A stretch of 12,229 nt of DNA, taken from positions 1 through 12,229 of the forward strand of contig DASWYB010000021.1 of NCBI GenBank assembly GCA_036405195.1, in the 5' to 3' direction. The position numbers and the translations under genes are program-made. The DNA is from DASWYB01 sp036405195 (lineage in GTDB: Bacteria > Patescibacteriota > UBA1384 > 2-12-FULL-50-11 > DASWYB01). Below are positions 6,505 through 12,229 of this stretch, piece after piece (within the stretch, counting starts at the first letter, position 1; each line of letters starts with the position of its first letter). A model generated the notes under the pieces. It did not search any database, was not told where the DNA came from, and saw only the letters and a program-made list of their open reading frames with translations.

Positions 6505-7986
6505 TTACTGCACGAGTGCTTTGAGCTCTTTGAGCTGGTTCTCAATTGCTTCAATTTTTTGTTTGATGGCTTGCTGCGTATCCACGGGAGCTGGCTGGTC
6601 GGTTGACGGAAGTTCTTTTCCGGCGAGAAAAGCTTTGAGTTCGGCCTCTGTTTTCACGGTCGTAACGTTATTCGTTGTTGTGTCGAGTAATACGGTGTTC
6701 GCAATGCCCGCAGAGTCGTTCGGGATGATCGAGAGGAGCCAATAGAGTTTGTTATTTGTAACCAGAGGACGTGGTTCAGCTAAGCTAAAGGCTGTCCAGT
6801 CAAACGTGGGGAATTCTTTTTTGATGTAGTCGGCGGCTGCAACGGGTCCGGTGAGTTGGCTATTTTGCGAGAAGCTTATGACTTCCCGTTTCCCGGTTGT
6901 GGCATCGATGAGGAAAATTTTATAAATGCCATATGAGGAACCATACGGTTCGGCCACAATTATTTGTTTGAACCCGTCGTTTGTAGCAGTATGGATGACG
7001 GCTTCGTCCCCAGGCAAGGAAACGACTTGCGTTTCGTTTTTGTGCAAGAACCACTTGTTGAGAATCCCACCTTTGTAAGCGTAACTATTGGCATAGTAGA
7101 CGGCTAACTCTTTGGGGTGAATACGATTGCCTTTGAGGTACGATAGTGCCTGGGCTTCTTGGGGCGTATAGTCTTGCATCGAGCCGTCCGCGTGAACTAC
7201 CATCACACCTCCCCATTGCGGGACGGTGAAAGGAAATCCTTTATAGGTAATGTACGGCACCACAGTAACCCACTTCCCGGAATCGTCCTTGAGGTAAATT
7301 GGTTCATTGGTGTAATTAACAAAGTAGCGCTTGAGAGGTAGCCGGTAGTGAAGGTTGTCGAAGATGCCAACTCCCTCAGATAGTGCAAATTCTTGGTCTT
7401 CGAGGCTCACCTTTCGATCGAGCGTATCAACTTCAACCGTGGCAAATCCGCTCATTTTTTTAAAGAAGTAAAGCAGTCCTCCTTCGGGCAAGCGGGGAAA
7501 AACTCGTTGGAGTTTGCCGTTCATAAGAACGATTTGCGAATCGCCGAGGTGCTCCTGGGGGTTTTGGAAGCTATCTTGCCCATACCGGGCTGCAACACTT
7601 TTCGGCATCAGGCGAATAGGGTCAACGGTCGGAAGCGTCTCACGATCTTCAAAGGTAATCTGACGGGACGTAAGGTAGGAACGAACTTCGTTTTGAATAA
7701 AAAGCCCAAACAGAACGAGGAAGAACAGGACAAGATAGAGCCCCAGGCTGCGTCTAGCGCCGGGTGACGCCTCAAAGCGATAGTTATCACTCGAGACTTT
7801 AATAACTTTTACCGTATCGCGGAGTCGGGAGATCGCGGTAACGGCCCCGATAACCAACAGGACAATAAGTACAAACTGGAGCGGGCTTACAATAAACGAC
7901 ATCACGATGCCATGGAAAAATGGTCGGAAAAACCATACGAGCACGAGGAGCAGGGCGAGGGGGATCCAAACTTTGGGTTGTTTCAT
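6505..7986 (-). CDS. Uncharacterised membrane protein with large extracytoplasmic domain and C-terminal coiled coil
   Basis: I do not recognise the function of this 493-residue protein. Three hydrophobic helices are visible, at about residues 8-22, 26-50 and 80-100, with a basic stretch between the second and third. The remaining roughly 390 residues are probably outside the membrane and look mixed alpha/beta. Notable segments are a YRLPLKRYFVNYTNEPIYL block, a tryptophan/glycine segment (PQWGGVMVVH), and a final helix from about 465 (QQAIKQKIEAIENQLKEL) with coiled-coil spacing. The start at 7986 is supported by an AGAGGA Shine-Dalgarno sequence and lies 24 bases after an extended -10 promoter. 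A longer frame starting at 8067 would place that promoter inside the gene. It leads an operon with AHSA1, GFA and pyrophosphatase-like genes. Confidence 0.88.
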   Translation of the reverse strand: MKQPKVWIPLALLLVLVWFFRPFFHGIVMSFIVSPLQFVLIVLLVIGAVTAISRLRDTVKVIKVSSDNYRFEASPGARRSLGLYLVLFFLVLFGLFIQNEVRSYLTSRQITFEDRETLPTVDPIRLMPKSVAARYGQDSFQNPQEHLGDSQIVLMNGKLQRVFPRLPEGGLLYFFKKMSGFATVEVDTLDRKVSLEDQEFALSEGVGIFDNLHYRLPLKRYFVNYTNEPIYLKDDSGKWVTVVPYITYKGFPFTVPQWGGVMVVHADGSMQDYTPQEAQALSYLKGNRIHPKELAVYYANSYAYKGGILNKWFLHKNETQVVSLPGDEAVIHTATNDGFKQIIVAEPYGSSYGIYKIFLIDATTGKREVISFSQNSQLTGPVAAADYIKKEFPTFDWTAFSLAEPRPLVTNNKLYWLLSIIPNDSAGIANTVLLDTTTNNVTTVKTEAELKAFLAGKELPSTDQPAPVDTQQAIKQKIEAIENQLKELKALVQ

Positions 7987-8010
7987 AAAGTATCCTCTTA
8001 TCTTTGCCTG

Positions 8011-8019
8011 ATTATACCA
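8011..8019 (-). promoter_or_regulatory. Extended -10 promoter of the 493-residue membrane protein operon
   Basis: On the minus strand TGG-TATAAT is a consensus extended -10 element, 24 bases before the ATG at 7986. The leader contains AGAGGA at a normal Shine-Dalgarno distance. No clear -35 is seen. Confidence 0.72.
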
Positions 8020-8075
8020 TGTTGTTACGTCCAGAGTTATTTTAAATATGACTATTTTTGCAGGCATCGTCCATC

Positions 8076-8104
8076 TCTACAATCAGAATAAAGTATAGTA
8101 TACT
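8076..8104 (+). promoter_or_regulatory. Promoter of the thymidylate-kinase-like gene
   Basis: TCTACA (8076-8081) and TATACT (8099-8104) are 17 bases apart. An overlapping second -10 candidate, TATAGT (8094-8099), would start RNA near the GTG at 8108. The first pair gives a leader of about 36 bases to the ATG at 8147. Confidence 0.5.
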
Positions 8105-8146
8105 GCAGTGAGTAGCTTGCTTCTCTACTTTACGGGGGCCAGGCCG

Positions 8147-8845
8147 ATGGTTCTGACGGTTGCGATTGATGGACTCAACAGGAGTGGTAAAGGAACTCAA
8201 CTTCATCTCCTGAAGCGATTTCTTCAAGATCGAGGACTCCCAGCCGTTATCCTCCGGGGTGACGGCTCACGTGAAGGGAAGGGGTTAAGTGAAGGTGATC
8301 CATGCGATGAGTGGTGGCAGCGATTCCGATCCCGGTTGGCTGATGCCGTAACGTCCATGCAGCGCTTTGCCTGCTGGAACGAAGCGGCTGACCGCCTTGC
8401 CGAAGAGTACTTACACTGGCGAGACTCCCTTATGCCGCAGCAGGTGCAGCGAGTCAATGCTCCATGTGGAGTTATCTTGCTCGATCGGTCGCTTTTGTCG
8501 CGGTTGATGCTGGCGGCTGACGAACGGGGGAGCATATCCCTTGAAGGATTGTATCGAACAGAGTACCACGGGACGCCGGTAACGTGGGAGACCATGATGC
8601 CGGACAGGATGCTCGTCCTCGTGGCGCAGCAAGATACGCTGCTTGCGAGGCTCGACCCCGACGACCCGAAATACGGCTTCCGTTCGGGACTCATCCTGGA
8701 GAAATACAGTCTCTTCCAGGCGGTCCTTGACGGATTGCCGCAAGAGCTTCAGGGAGTTACTCGGCACGTGGATGCCGATCAAAGCATTGAGAGCGTGTGG
8801 CGCGTCTGCCTGGAGGAGGCGAAGTGCGTCATTGCTCGAAAATGA
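8147..8845 (+). CDS. Thymidylate-kinase-like nucleoside monophosphate kinase
   Basis: This 232-residue P-loop kinase resembles dTMP kinase, which phosphorylates dTMP to dTDP with ATP. The N-terminus TVAIDGLNRSGKGTQ holds the P-loop (G9-T17); the position after Lys15 is Gly, as in adenylate kinases. LLDRS (inside CGVILLDRSLLSRL) corresponds to the family DR(Y/S/H) motif. PDRMLVLVAQQDTLLARL matches the 'PDLxLxLxVxPexAxxR' strand, and GFRSGLILEKYSLF aligns with the post-LID helix. It could instead be a related deoxynucleoside kinase. I chose the ATG at 8147, preceded by a G-rich AGG-containing stretch. A GTG at 8108 would add 13 residues but overlaps the promoter. GC content (55-60% in two sampled 60-base blocks) exceeds that of sampled neighbours (42-47%). 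Its TGA stop is unique in the window, suggesting different ancestry. Confidence 0.82.
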   Translation: MVLTVAIDGLNRSGKGTQLHLLKRFLQDRGLPAVILRGDGSREGKGLSEGDPCDEWWQRFRSRLADAVTSMQRFACWNEAADRLAEEYLHWRDSLMPQQVQRVNAPCGVILLDRSLLSRLMLAADERGSISLEGLYRTEYHGTPVTWETMMPDRMLVLVAQQDTLLARLDPDDPKYGFRSGLILEKYSLFQAVLDGLPQELQGVTRHVDADQSIESVWRVCLEEAKCVIARK

Positions 8846-8861
8846 GCGAAACTGCTATGAT
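8832..8861 (+). promoter_or_regulatory. Candidate promoter of the NUDIX gene
   Basis: TTGCTC (8832-8837) and an extended -10 TGC-TATGAT (8853-8861) are 18 bases apart and straddle the end of the kinase gene. The predicted start falls inside the inverted repeat at 8862-8887, so either this promoter or the terminator reading may be wrong. Confidence 0.35.
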
Positions 8862-8898
8862 CTGGGAGCGGGGTGACTCGCTCCCAGTATTTATATCC
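8862..8898 (+). terminator. Hairpin after the kinase gene: terminator or operator
   Basis: A perfect 9-bp inverted repeat (CTGGGAGCG at 8862-8870, CGCTCCCAG at 8879-8887) has an 8-base loop and is followed by TATTTATAT. It is 16 bases after the kinase stop, so a terminator is the simplest reading, though the T tract is broken. Confidence 0.68.
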
Positions 8899-8909
8899 TA
8901 TGGAGTACT

Positions 8910-9335
8910 ATGATTAACACATTTAAAGTTGTTGTGAGTGCCATTATTTTTAATAACCAAGGCGAAGTTCTCCTTGGTAAAAGAAGTTTACACGAGGATG
9001 TTTTTCCTGGTCTCTGGGGCATCCCTGGTGGAAAAATTGAAGTCGAAGAAAGTGGCTCAAACACGGTAGAATCAGCCCTTATACGTGAAGCGAAAGAAGA
9101 AATGGGTATTACCATCCAGCCAGACCACTACATTGAGAGCTCGTGTCGGGTAAAAGACGGAGAAGCCAAGCTCTATCTTATTTATACGGCTCTTCATGTC
9201 GACGGCGAGCCACAGGCACTCGAGGACACCGAGGCCGTTCAGTGGTTTAAAATAGACGAACTCAAAGAAGACGAGCTAACCCCTCACACCTACCATAATA
9301 TTTTAACTGCTCACCGAACGTTTCGGCCTCACTAA
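8910..9335 (+). CDS. NUDIX hydrolase
   Basis: This 141-residue cytoplasmic enzyme should hydrolyse a nucleoside diphosphate linked to another group; the substrate is not evident. The GLWGIPGGKIEVEE segment leads into the Nudix box, which runs from Gly41 to Ile67 with Glu47, Arg59-Glu60, Glu63-Glu64 and Gly66. The spacing between Glu47 and Arg59 is four residues longer than the textbook GX5EX7REUXEEXGU. I recall other Nudix proteins with such longer boxes, so all metal ligands should still be usable. A GGAG Shine-Dalgarno sequence 4 bases before the ATG sets the start. The gene ends in a 4-base overlap with the convergent oxidoreductase gene. Whether it works with the neighbouring nucleotide kinase is inference only. 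Confidence 0.94.
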   Translation: MINTFKVVVSAIIFNNQGEVLLGKRSLHEDVFPGLWGIPGGKIEVEESGSNTVESALIREAKEEMGITIQPDHYIESSCRVKDGEAKLYLIYTALHVDGEPQALEDTEAVQWFKIDELKEDELTPHTYHNILTAHRTFRPH

Positions 9336-10849
9336 TTCGAAAATTCAGGTAGGCTGATCGTAATGACAGGTGTCTCGCCCTGGCGTTTTTGACAGCTCGC
9401 GCGGTGTATCTGCGACAGGAGCCAGTTGGTGGCATTGTGTCGTTCAATGCTTGATTCAGAAGGCTTTTTGCTTTTTTCTGATTTCATAAAATCTTCAAGG
9501 CATTTTTGCCGTGCTTCTTCATTGTGCCCAATATAATCGGCGTTATCCCGGCTATCTTGCGTTACGAGTATTCGTTCGAATGGTTCTCCGCCAATCATGG
9601 CGACATTTCGAAATACCAAAATCTCAAAATGGTCGAGTCCACCCACCTCGGTTGATGGCGTTATCCGGTTGGGATCAGCGACTTCGTGTGATTCGTAGCT
9701 GTGAATTTGAATACTCATGAGTGGGCCAACATGAAGGGTTATCTGTTCGTGGCGCACCCGCCCGTTGCTTTTATAGGTGTCCTGCGGTAATGCTTGCCAC
9801 GACCGCCGAGAGAAACCGTTTTGGAGCAAATGGAGCGCGCCGGTGAGGACGGTTTTGCCATCACGGCGGAGTTGGAGCTGCGTGTAAGAGTCGACTTCGC
9901 CAAAGTTTTGGTAATCGGTTTCGTTGTGTTTCTCAAAAAACGGGTTGAGTGTATTGGCCGGAAAGAGCCTGGCATAGTCCTGCTGATTGATCTGGAAAAG
10001 ACAATCATTTGGTTCGCATATCTGATGGAACAGCTCTAGCTCGTTGGGTTTCTTTAAGGGTAGGTTGTTATTGAGTTCGGTTAACCAACAGAATAAGTCT
10101 ACGAAGTGGTATCCGCTATGCATCAGCTTACCGTATCCGTATTTGTACGGATGGTTTTCTCGTTCTCCGTACTCATTGGGCATGCTCCACAACCCATCGC
10201 TATGGTAGACATATAAATGAGTCATCGGGACGCCATACTGCTGAATCACAGACGAGACCAGTTCTCGAACTTTGAGGTAACCAGCATGGTACCTTCTCTG
10301 GCTTTGAACGATGCACTGTGCGGTCGGCGCTTTCTGGGCGAGCTGATAGAGCTTTTGATAATCCTCATAGATACGGTGGGCCGCTTCTCGGTCCGACGAA
10401 GCTCCGACCGGCGCGCTGATGGGTTTGTCGATTAAAACATCAATATCCTGCTCCAAAAAGAAACTGGCGTAGGCGAGATGACTTTTGGGTTCAGTCGAAA
10501 TAATCGCTTTACGAATACCGTAGTCGGCGACGGCCTTTTTAAGGGCGTCACGCGTAACGACGGATAATTCGGTGTTATCCCTTTCTGAATCCGGAACTAA
10601 GAAAAGCTCGGCCGCTATGTTATGCGTGTCTAAGTAGCTTTGTGTTGCCGCGGCGTTTGATTCTAATTCGATAATCAATTTTGGTAATGAGTGCCGCTTT
10701 TTTAAAAAGTGAATATAAATCCGTTTGGCATGAAGACCAAGGCCAACAAGAACAACCGGGCCCGATGCCGTATTGGCTGTTTCGACGAGTGTAATATGCG
10801 GAAGTTCGGTATGCGACGTCTTTGTTGAAGAAGGGTCTATATTGTCCAT
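9332..10849 (-). CDS. Gfo/Idh/MocA-like NAD(P)-dependent oxidoreductase, long variant
   Basis: This roughly 505-residue protein resembles the Gfo/Idh/MocA dehydrogenases, which oxidise or reduce sugars and related compounds with NAD(P). An N-terminal Rossmann strand PVVLVGLGLHAKRIY lies at about 31-45; GLGLHA replaces the usual GxGxxG/A. The IIST strand and a DKP motif near 140 follow, the latter carrying the family's catalytic-type lysine. MHSGYHFVDLFCWL lies near 242-255, like the family's GxHxxD helix. At 505 residues it is longer than the usual 330-400, with about 28 unstructured N-terminal residues and an extended C-terminus. The substrate is unknown. The ATG at 10849 lies 6 bases after a TATAAT box, whereas the ATG at 10855 abuts it, so I prefer 10849. 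It faces a NUDIX gene with overlapping stops. Confidence 0.82.
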   Translation of the reverse strand: MDNIDPSSTKTSHTELPHITLVETANTASGPVVLVGLGLHAKRIYIHFLKKRHSLPKLIIELESNAAATQSYLDTHNIAAELFLVPDSERDNTELSVVTRDALKKAVADYGIRKAIISTEPKSHLAYASFFLEQDIDVLIDKPISAPVGASSDREAAHRIYEDYQKLYQLAQKAPTAQCIVQSQRRYHAGYLKVRELVSSVIQQYGVPMTHLYVYHSDGLWSMPNEYGERENHPYKYGYGKLMHSGYHFVDLFCWLTELNNNLPLKKPNELELFHQICEPNDCLFQINQQDYARLFPANTLNPFFEKHNETDYQNFGEVDSYTQLQLRRDGKTVLTGALHLLQNGFSRRSWQALPQDTYKSNGRVRHEQITLHVGPLMSIQIHSYESHEVADPNRITPSTEVGGLDHFEILVFRNVAMIGGEPFERILVTQDSRDNADYIGHNEEARQKCLEDFMKSEKSKKPSESSIERHNATNWLLSQIHRASCQKRQGETPVITISLPEFSN

Positions 10850-10855
10850 GGGCAT

Positions 10856-10861
10856 ATTATA
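10856..10861 (-). promoter_or_regulatory. -10 box of the oxidoreductase gene, probably leaderless
   Basis: A perfect TATAAT on the minus strand ends 6 bases before the ATG at 10849, placing the transcript start at or next to that codon. No Shine-Dalgarno sequence and no clear -35 are seen. Confidence 0.6.
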
Positions 10862-10873
10862 CGCTTAAATTTT

Positions 10874-10902
10874 AAAAAAAGCAGGGTATGCTTGCTTTTT
10901 TT
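10874..10902. repeat. A7/T7-flanked inverted repeat in a divergent promoter region
   Basis: A perfect 10-bp inverted repeat (seven A plus GCA at 10874-10883, TGC plus seven T at 10893-10902) surrounds a 9-base centre. It looks like a bidirectional terminator, yet it lies between two divergent promoters, where neither neighbouring transcript would cross it. An alternative 5-bp AAGCA/TGCTT stem with a 5-base loop sits inside it. Confidence 0.6.
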
Positions 10903-10954
10903 GTTGCAAACGAACTCTTTTTGTATGTCTGGCTCTACTCATAGAGCGTAAAGC

Positions 10955-10963
10955 TGGTATAGT
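10955..10963 (+). promoter_or_regulatory. Extended -10 promoter of the 282-residue membrane protein gene
   Basis: TGG-TATAGT lies 10 bases before the ATG at 10974, so the leader is at most a few bases. An in-frame GTG at 10962 overlaps the box and cannot be the start if this promoter is used. Confidence 0.6.
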
Positions 10964-10973
10964 GGGAAACTGT

Positions 10974-11822
10974 ATGACGCCCCGTGAGCCACTTTACCCC
11001 AACCAAGTTATTCCTCTTGTTATTACCGCGCTTGTGTGTGCTTTTGGCGTAGCAATTGTGGCGGGGGAGATTTTTCTTCTCAACACCTTTGTGCCGCAGA
11101 CGGCATCTATTTCCCTGGTTATCCGCTGGCCAGATGTGTTAGTCGGGCTTACCATCTACTTAAAAACTGCGATTGATTTTGCCATTTTTATGGGCCGGCT
11201 CATGGACTCGTTCCGGGGCTGGAAGAACCGGATCGCGATCGAAATTGGCTCAGCCCTGGGTAATATCCTCGGTACTGTCCTCATTCTGCTTATTTGGACG
11301 CTCTTTAAAGAGGTCACGCTCTTAATGGTGGCGATGATTGCTATCGCCAGCCTTGTCCTGTTGCGCATGGCCGAAGAAGGGCTAGAGCACGTCAAAGATA
11401 GTGGCAATAATGCTACCAGCCTTGTAACGAGTGCCGAGTGGCTCGAACGCGTGTTGCAATCAATCAATAAGATCTTTGCCCCGCTCCTTCGCTACATCAT
11501 CCCCGAAATGAAAGTTTCGGGAGATAAGAATAAAAGTTGGTGGGGTTTATTCGGTCTGGCTTTTAGCGTGCCCTTTATCTTAGGTCTCGACGACTTTGCC
11601 GGCTATGTCCCGCTCTTTAATATTATTAACGTTTTTGGCTTTGCGACGGGCGTATTTTTAGGGCACATGATTTTAAATATTGCCCTCTTTATCTCACCGG
11701 ATTCGACAATCCGTATCGTGAAACATCCGGTGATCTCGTTTATCGGTAGCCTCGCCTTTATCGGGCTTGCCGTGTGGGGTCTCTACGAAGGCTACCACTT
11801 GCTCGCAACGCTCTGGCATTAA
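10974..11822 (+). CDS. Polytopic membrane protein with two similar halves, possible transporter
   Basis: I do not recognise a named family for this 282-residue protein. Six or seven hydrophobic helices are visible. The two halves look related. Residues 58-72 (GLTIYLKTAIDFAIF) resemble 194-211 (GLAFSVPF, then LGLDDFAGY), each with Asp-Phe-Ala inside a helix. Residues 92-100 (GSALGNILG) and 222-230 (GFATGVFLG) share the same G-x3-G-x3-G spacing. A hydrophilic stretch, with charged helix 131-142 and a linker to about 187, separates them. This layout recalls LysE/CadD/TerC-type exporters with a duplicated three-helix unit, but the assignment is inference from pattern only. The start follows the promoter at 10955-10963 with almost no leader. 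The gene is divergent from the oxidoreductase and convergent with the VOC gene. Confidence 0.87.
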   Translation: MTPREPLYPNQVIPLVITALVCAFGVAIVAGEIFLLNTFVPQTASISLVIRWPDVLVGLTIYLKTAIDFAIFMGRLMDSFRGWKNRIAIEIGSALGNILGTVLILLIWTLFKEVTLLMVAMIAIASLVLLRMAEEGLEHVKDSGNNATSLVTSAEWLERVLQSINKIFAPLLRYIIPEMKVSGDKNKSWWGLFGLAFSVPFILGLDDFAGYVPLFNIINVFGFATGVFLGHMILNIALFISPDSTIRIVKHPVISFIGSLAFIGLAVWGLYEGYHLLATLWH

Positions 11823-11837
11823 AAACGTTTAGGATCC

Positions 11838-11864
11838 AAAAAGGGTTACTGCAACGTAACCCTT
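11838..11864 (-). terminator. Rho-independent terminator of the VOC gene
   Basis: A perfect 9-bp stem (AAGGGTTAC at 11841-11849 with GTAACCCTT at 11856-11864) with a 6-base loop runs into five T residues when read on the minus strand. It lies 23 bases past the VOC stop codon. On the plus strand the hairpin is followed by C-rich sequence, so it would end the membrane protein transcript less well. Confidence 0.85.
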
Positions 11865-11887
11865 CTCCCCCTCTGATAGTATGATGG

Positions 11888-12229
11888 CTATTTGCCTTCG
11901 GCTGCGGCCTCGAGTTTGGCGAGGTCGAATTTTTTCATTTTGAGAAAAGCTTCGGTGACCCGGGCAATCTTTTCTTGGTCGCCATCTGCAAACATCCTGT
12001 CCATGGCGTTGGGAACGATCTGCCACGACACACCGTACTTGTCTTTGAGCCAGCCGCACTGCTCAGATTCTGGCACGGCAGTTAACTTGTCCCAGTAGTA
12101 ATCAATCTCTTCTTGCGTCTCGCAGTGCACCATAAACGAAATGGCTTCGTTGAAAGTAAACTTGTGTTCATACGCACTGTCCATGGCGCCAAACTGCTCG
12201 CCTTCGAGCGTAAAGTCCATGTGCTTAAC
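11888..12229 (-). CDS. PhnB-like VOC family protein (5' end outside window)
   Basis: The 113 residues visible here are the C-terminal part of a PhnB/'3-demethylubiquinone methyltransferase-like' glyoxalase-fold protein. Recognisable pieces are MDFTLEGEQFGAMD, FTFNEAISFMVHCETQEEIDYYWDKL, GWLKDKYGVSWQIVP, and the C-terminal helix KIARVTEAFLKMKKFDLAKLEAA. An ATG at 12220 exists, but the frame stays open to the window edge. Family members begin about 45-55 residues earlier with the first beta-alpha-beta unit, so I treat the gene as truncated by the window, not by mutation. PhnB-type proteins are dimeric and often of unknown ligand; most lack proven enzyme activity. A good terminator follows its stop. 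Confidence 0.9.
   Translation of the reverse strand, partial: VKHMDFTLEGEQFGAMDSAYEHKFTFNEAISFMVHCETQEEIDYYWDKLTAVPESEQCGWLKDKYGVSWQIVPNAMDRMFADGDQEKIARVTEAFLKMKKFDLAKLEAAAEGK

Noticed and set aside
7987..8067. Longer start (8067) for the 493-residue membrane protein
   Set aside because: It would put the extended -10 promoter inside the coding region. The ATG at 7986 has a good Shine-Dalgarno sequence and begins directly before the first helix.
8224..8782. Antisense frames of 156 and 123 residues in the kinase-like gene
   Set aside because: They are opposite a gene with a P-loop and other kinase motifs. High GC content lengthens chance frames, and their translations are Arg/Ser-rich without any family signature.
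9794..10039. Plus-strand 81-residue frame inside the oxidoreductase gene
   Set aside because: Antisense shadow with no start signals; the minus-strand gene is continuous and shows family motifs.
10962..10973. GTG start for the 282-residue membrane protein
   Set aside because: The GTG overlaps the -10 box, so it would not be transcribed from this promoter.
23..12229. Recoded TGA (genetic code 4 or 25, as in some CPR and Mollicutes)
   Set aside because: The recognised genes end normally at TAA or TAG with no need for in-frame TGA, Trp uses TGG, and the kinase gene ends at TGA in the expected place.
1..12229. CRISPR array, insertion sequence, prophage, toxin-antitoxin or restriction system
   Set aside because: I saw no spaced direct repeats, terminal inverted repeats, transposase or integrase motifs, or nuclease/toxin pairs in any frame.

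Overview
This is a gene-dense bacterial window holding 15 protein genes. Fourteen have both ends inside the window and one runs off the right edge. I see no RNA genes, mobile elements, CRISPR arrays or phage genes, and no gene-free stretch longer than about 160 bases. The standard genetic code fits, because TGA never interrupts a good frame. Stops are TAG (7), TAA (7) and TGA (1). Single-copy small proteins, very short spacers, several start codons only 6-10 bases after a -10 box, and a small membrane protein with a signature I associate with Patescibacteria (CPR) suggest a CPR-type bacterium. That placement is an inference from style and family memory, not a phylogenetic result.

Left part, plus strand (23-3846). 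A large secreted, membrane-anchored beta-propeller protein is closed by a strong terminator. A two-gene ABC-2 export system (ATPase plus permease) follows, with its own extended -10 promoter.

Middle, minus strand (3851-7986), two operons read right to left. The first starts at the promoter at 8011-8019 and encodes an unrecognised 493-residue membrane protein, an AHSA1/SRPBCC protein, a GFA-type zinc protein and a small pyrophosphatase-like protein. It ends at a strong terminator at 5205-5234. The second starts immediately after, probably leaderless, and encodes a LOG-like nucleotide phosphoribohydrolase, a single-pass membrane protein and a stand-alone OmdA (YdeI C-terminal) domain.

Right part (8076-12229). 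A GC-rich thymidylate-kinase-like gene is the only one here with a TGA stop. It is followed by a NUDIX hydrolase, which converges on a Gfo/Idh/MocA-type oxidoreductase with overlapping stop codons. Divergent from the oxidoreductase is a polytopic membrane protein with two similar halves, possibly a transporter. The window ends inside a PhnB-like VOC protein gene whose N-terminus lies outside.

No single new multi-gene system is evident. The most useful leads are the repeated short-leader or leaderless promoter architecture, the compositional outlier kinase, the two uncharacterised membrane proteins (493 and 282 residues), the long variant Gfo/Idh protein, and the density of small single-domain families (OmdA, GFA, AHSA1, PhnB-VOC) in a few kilobases.
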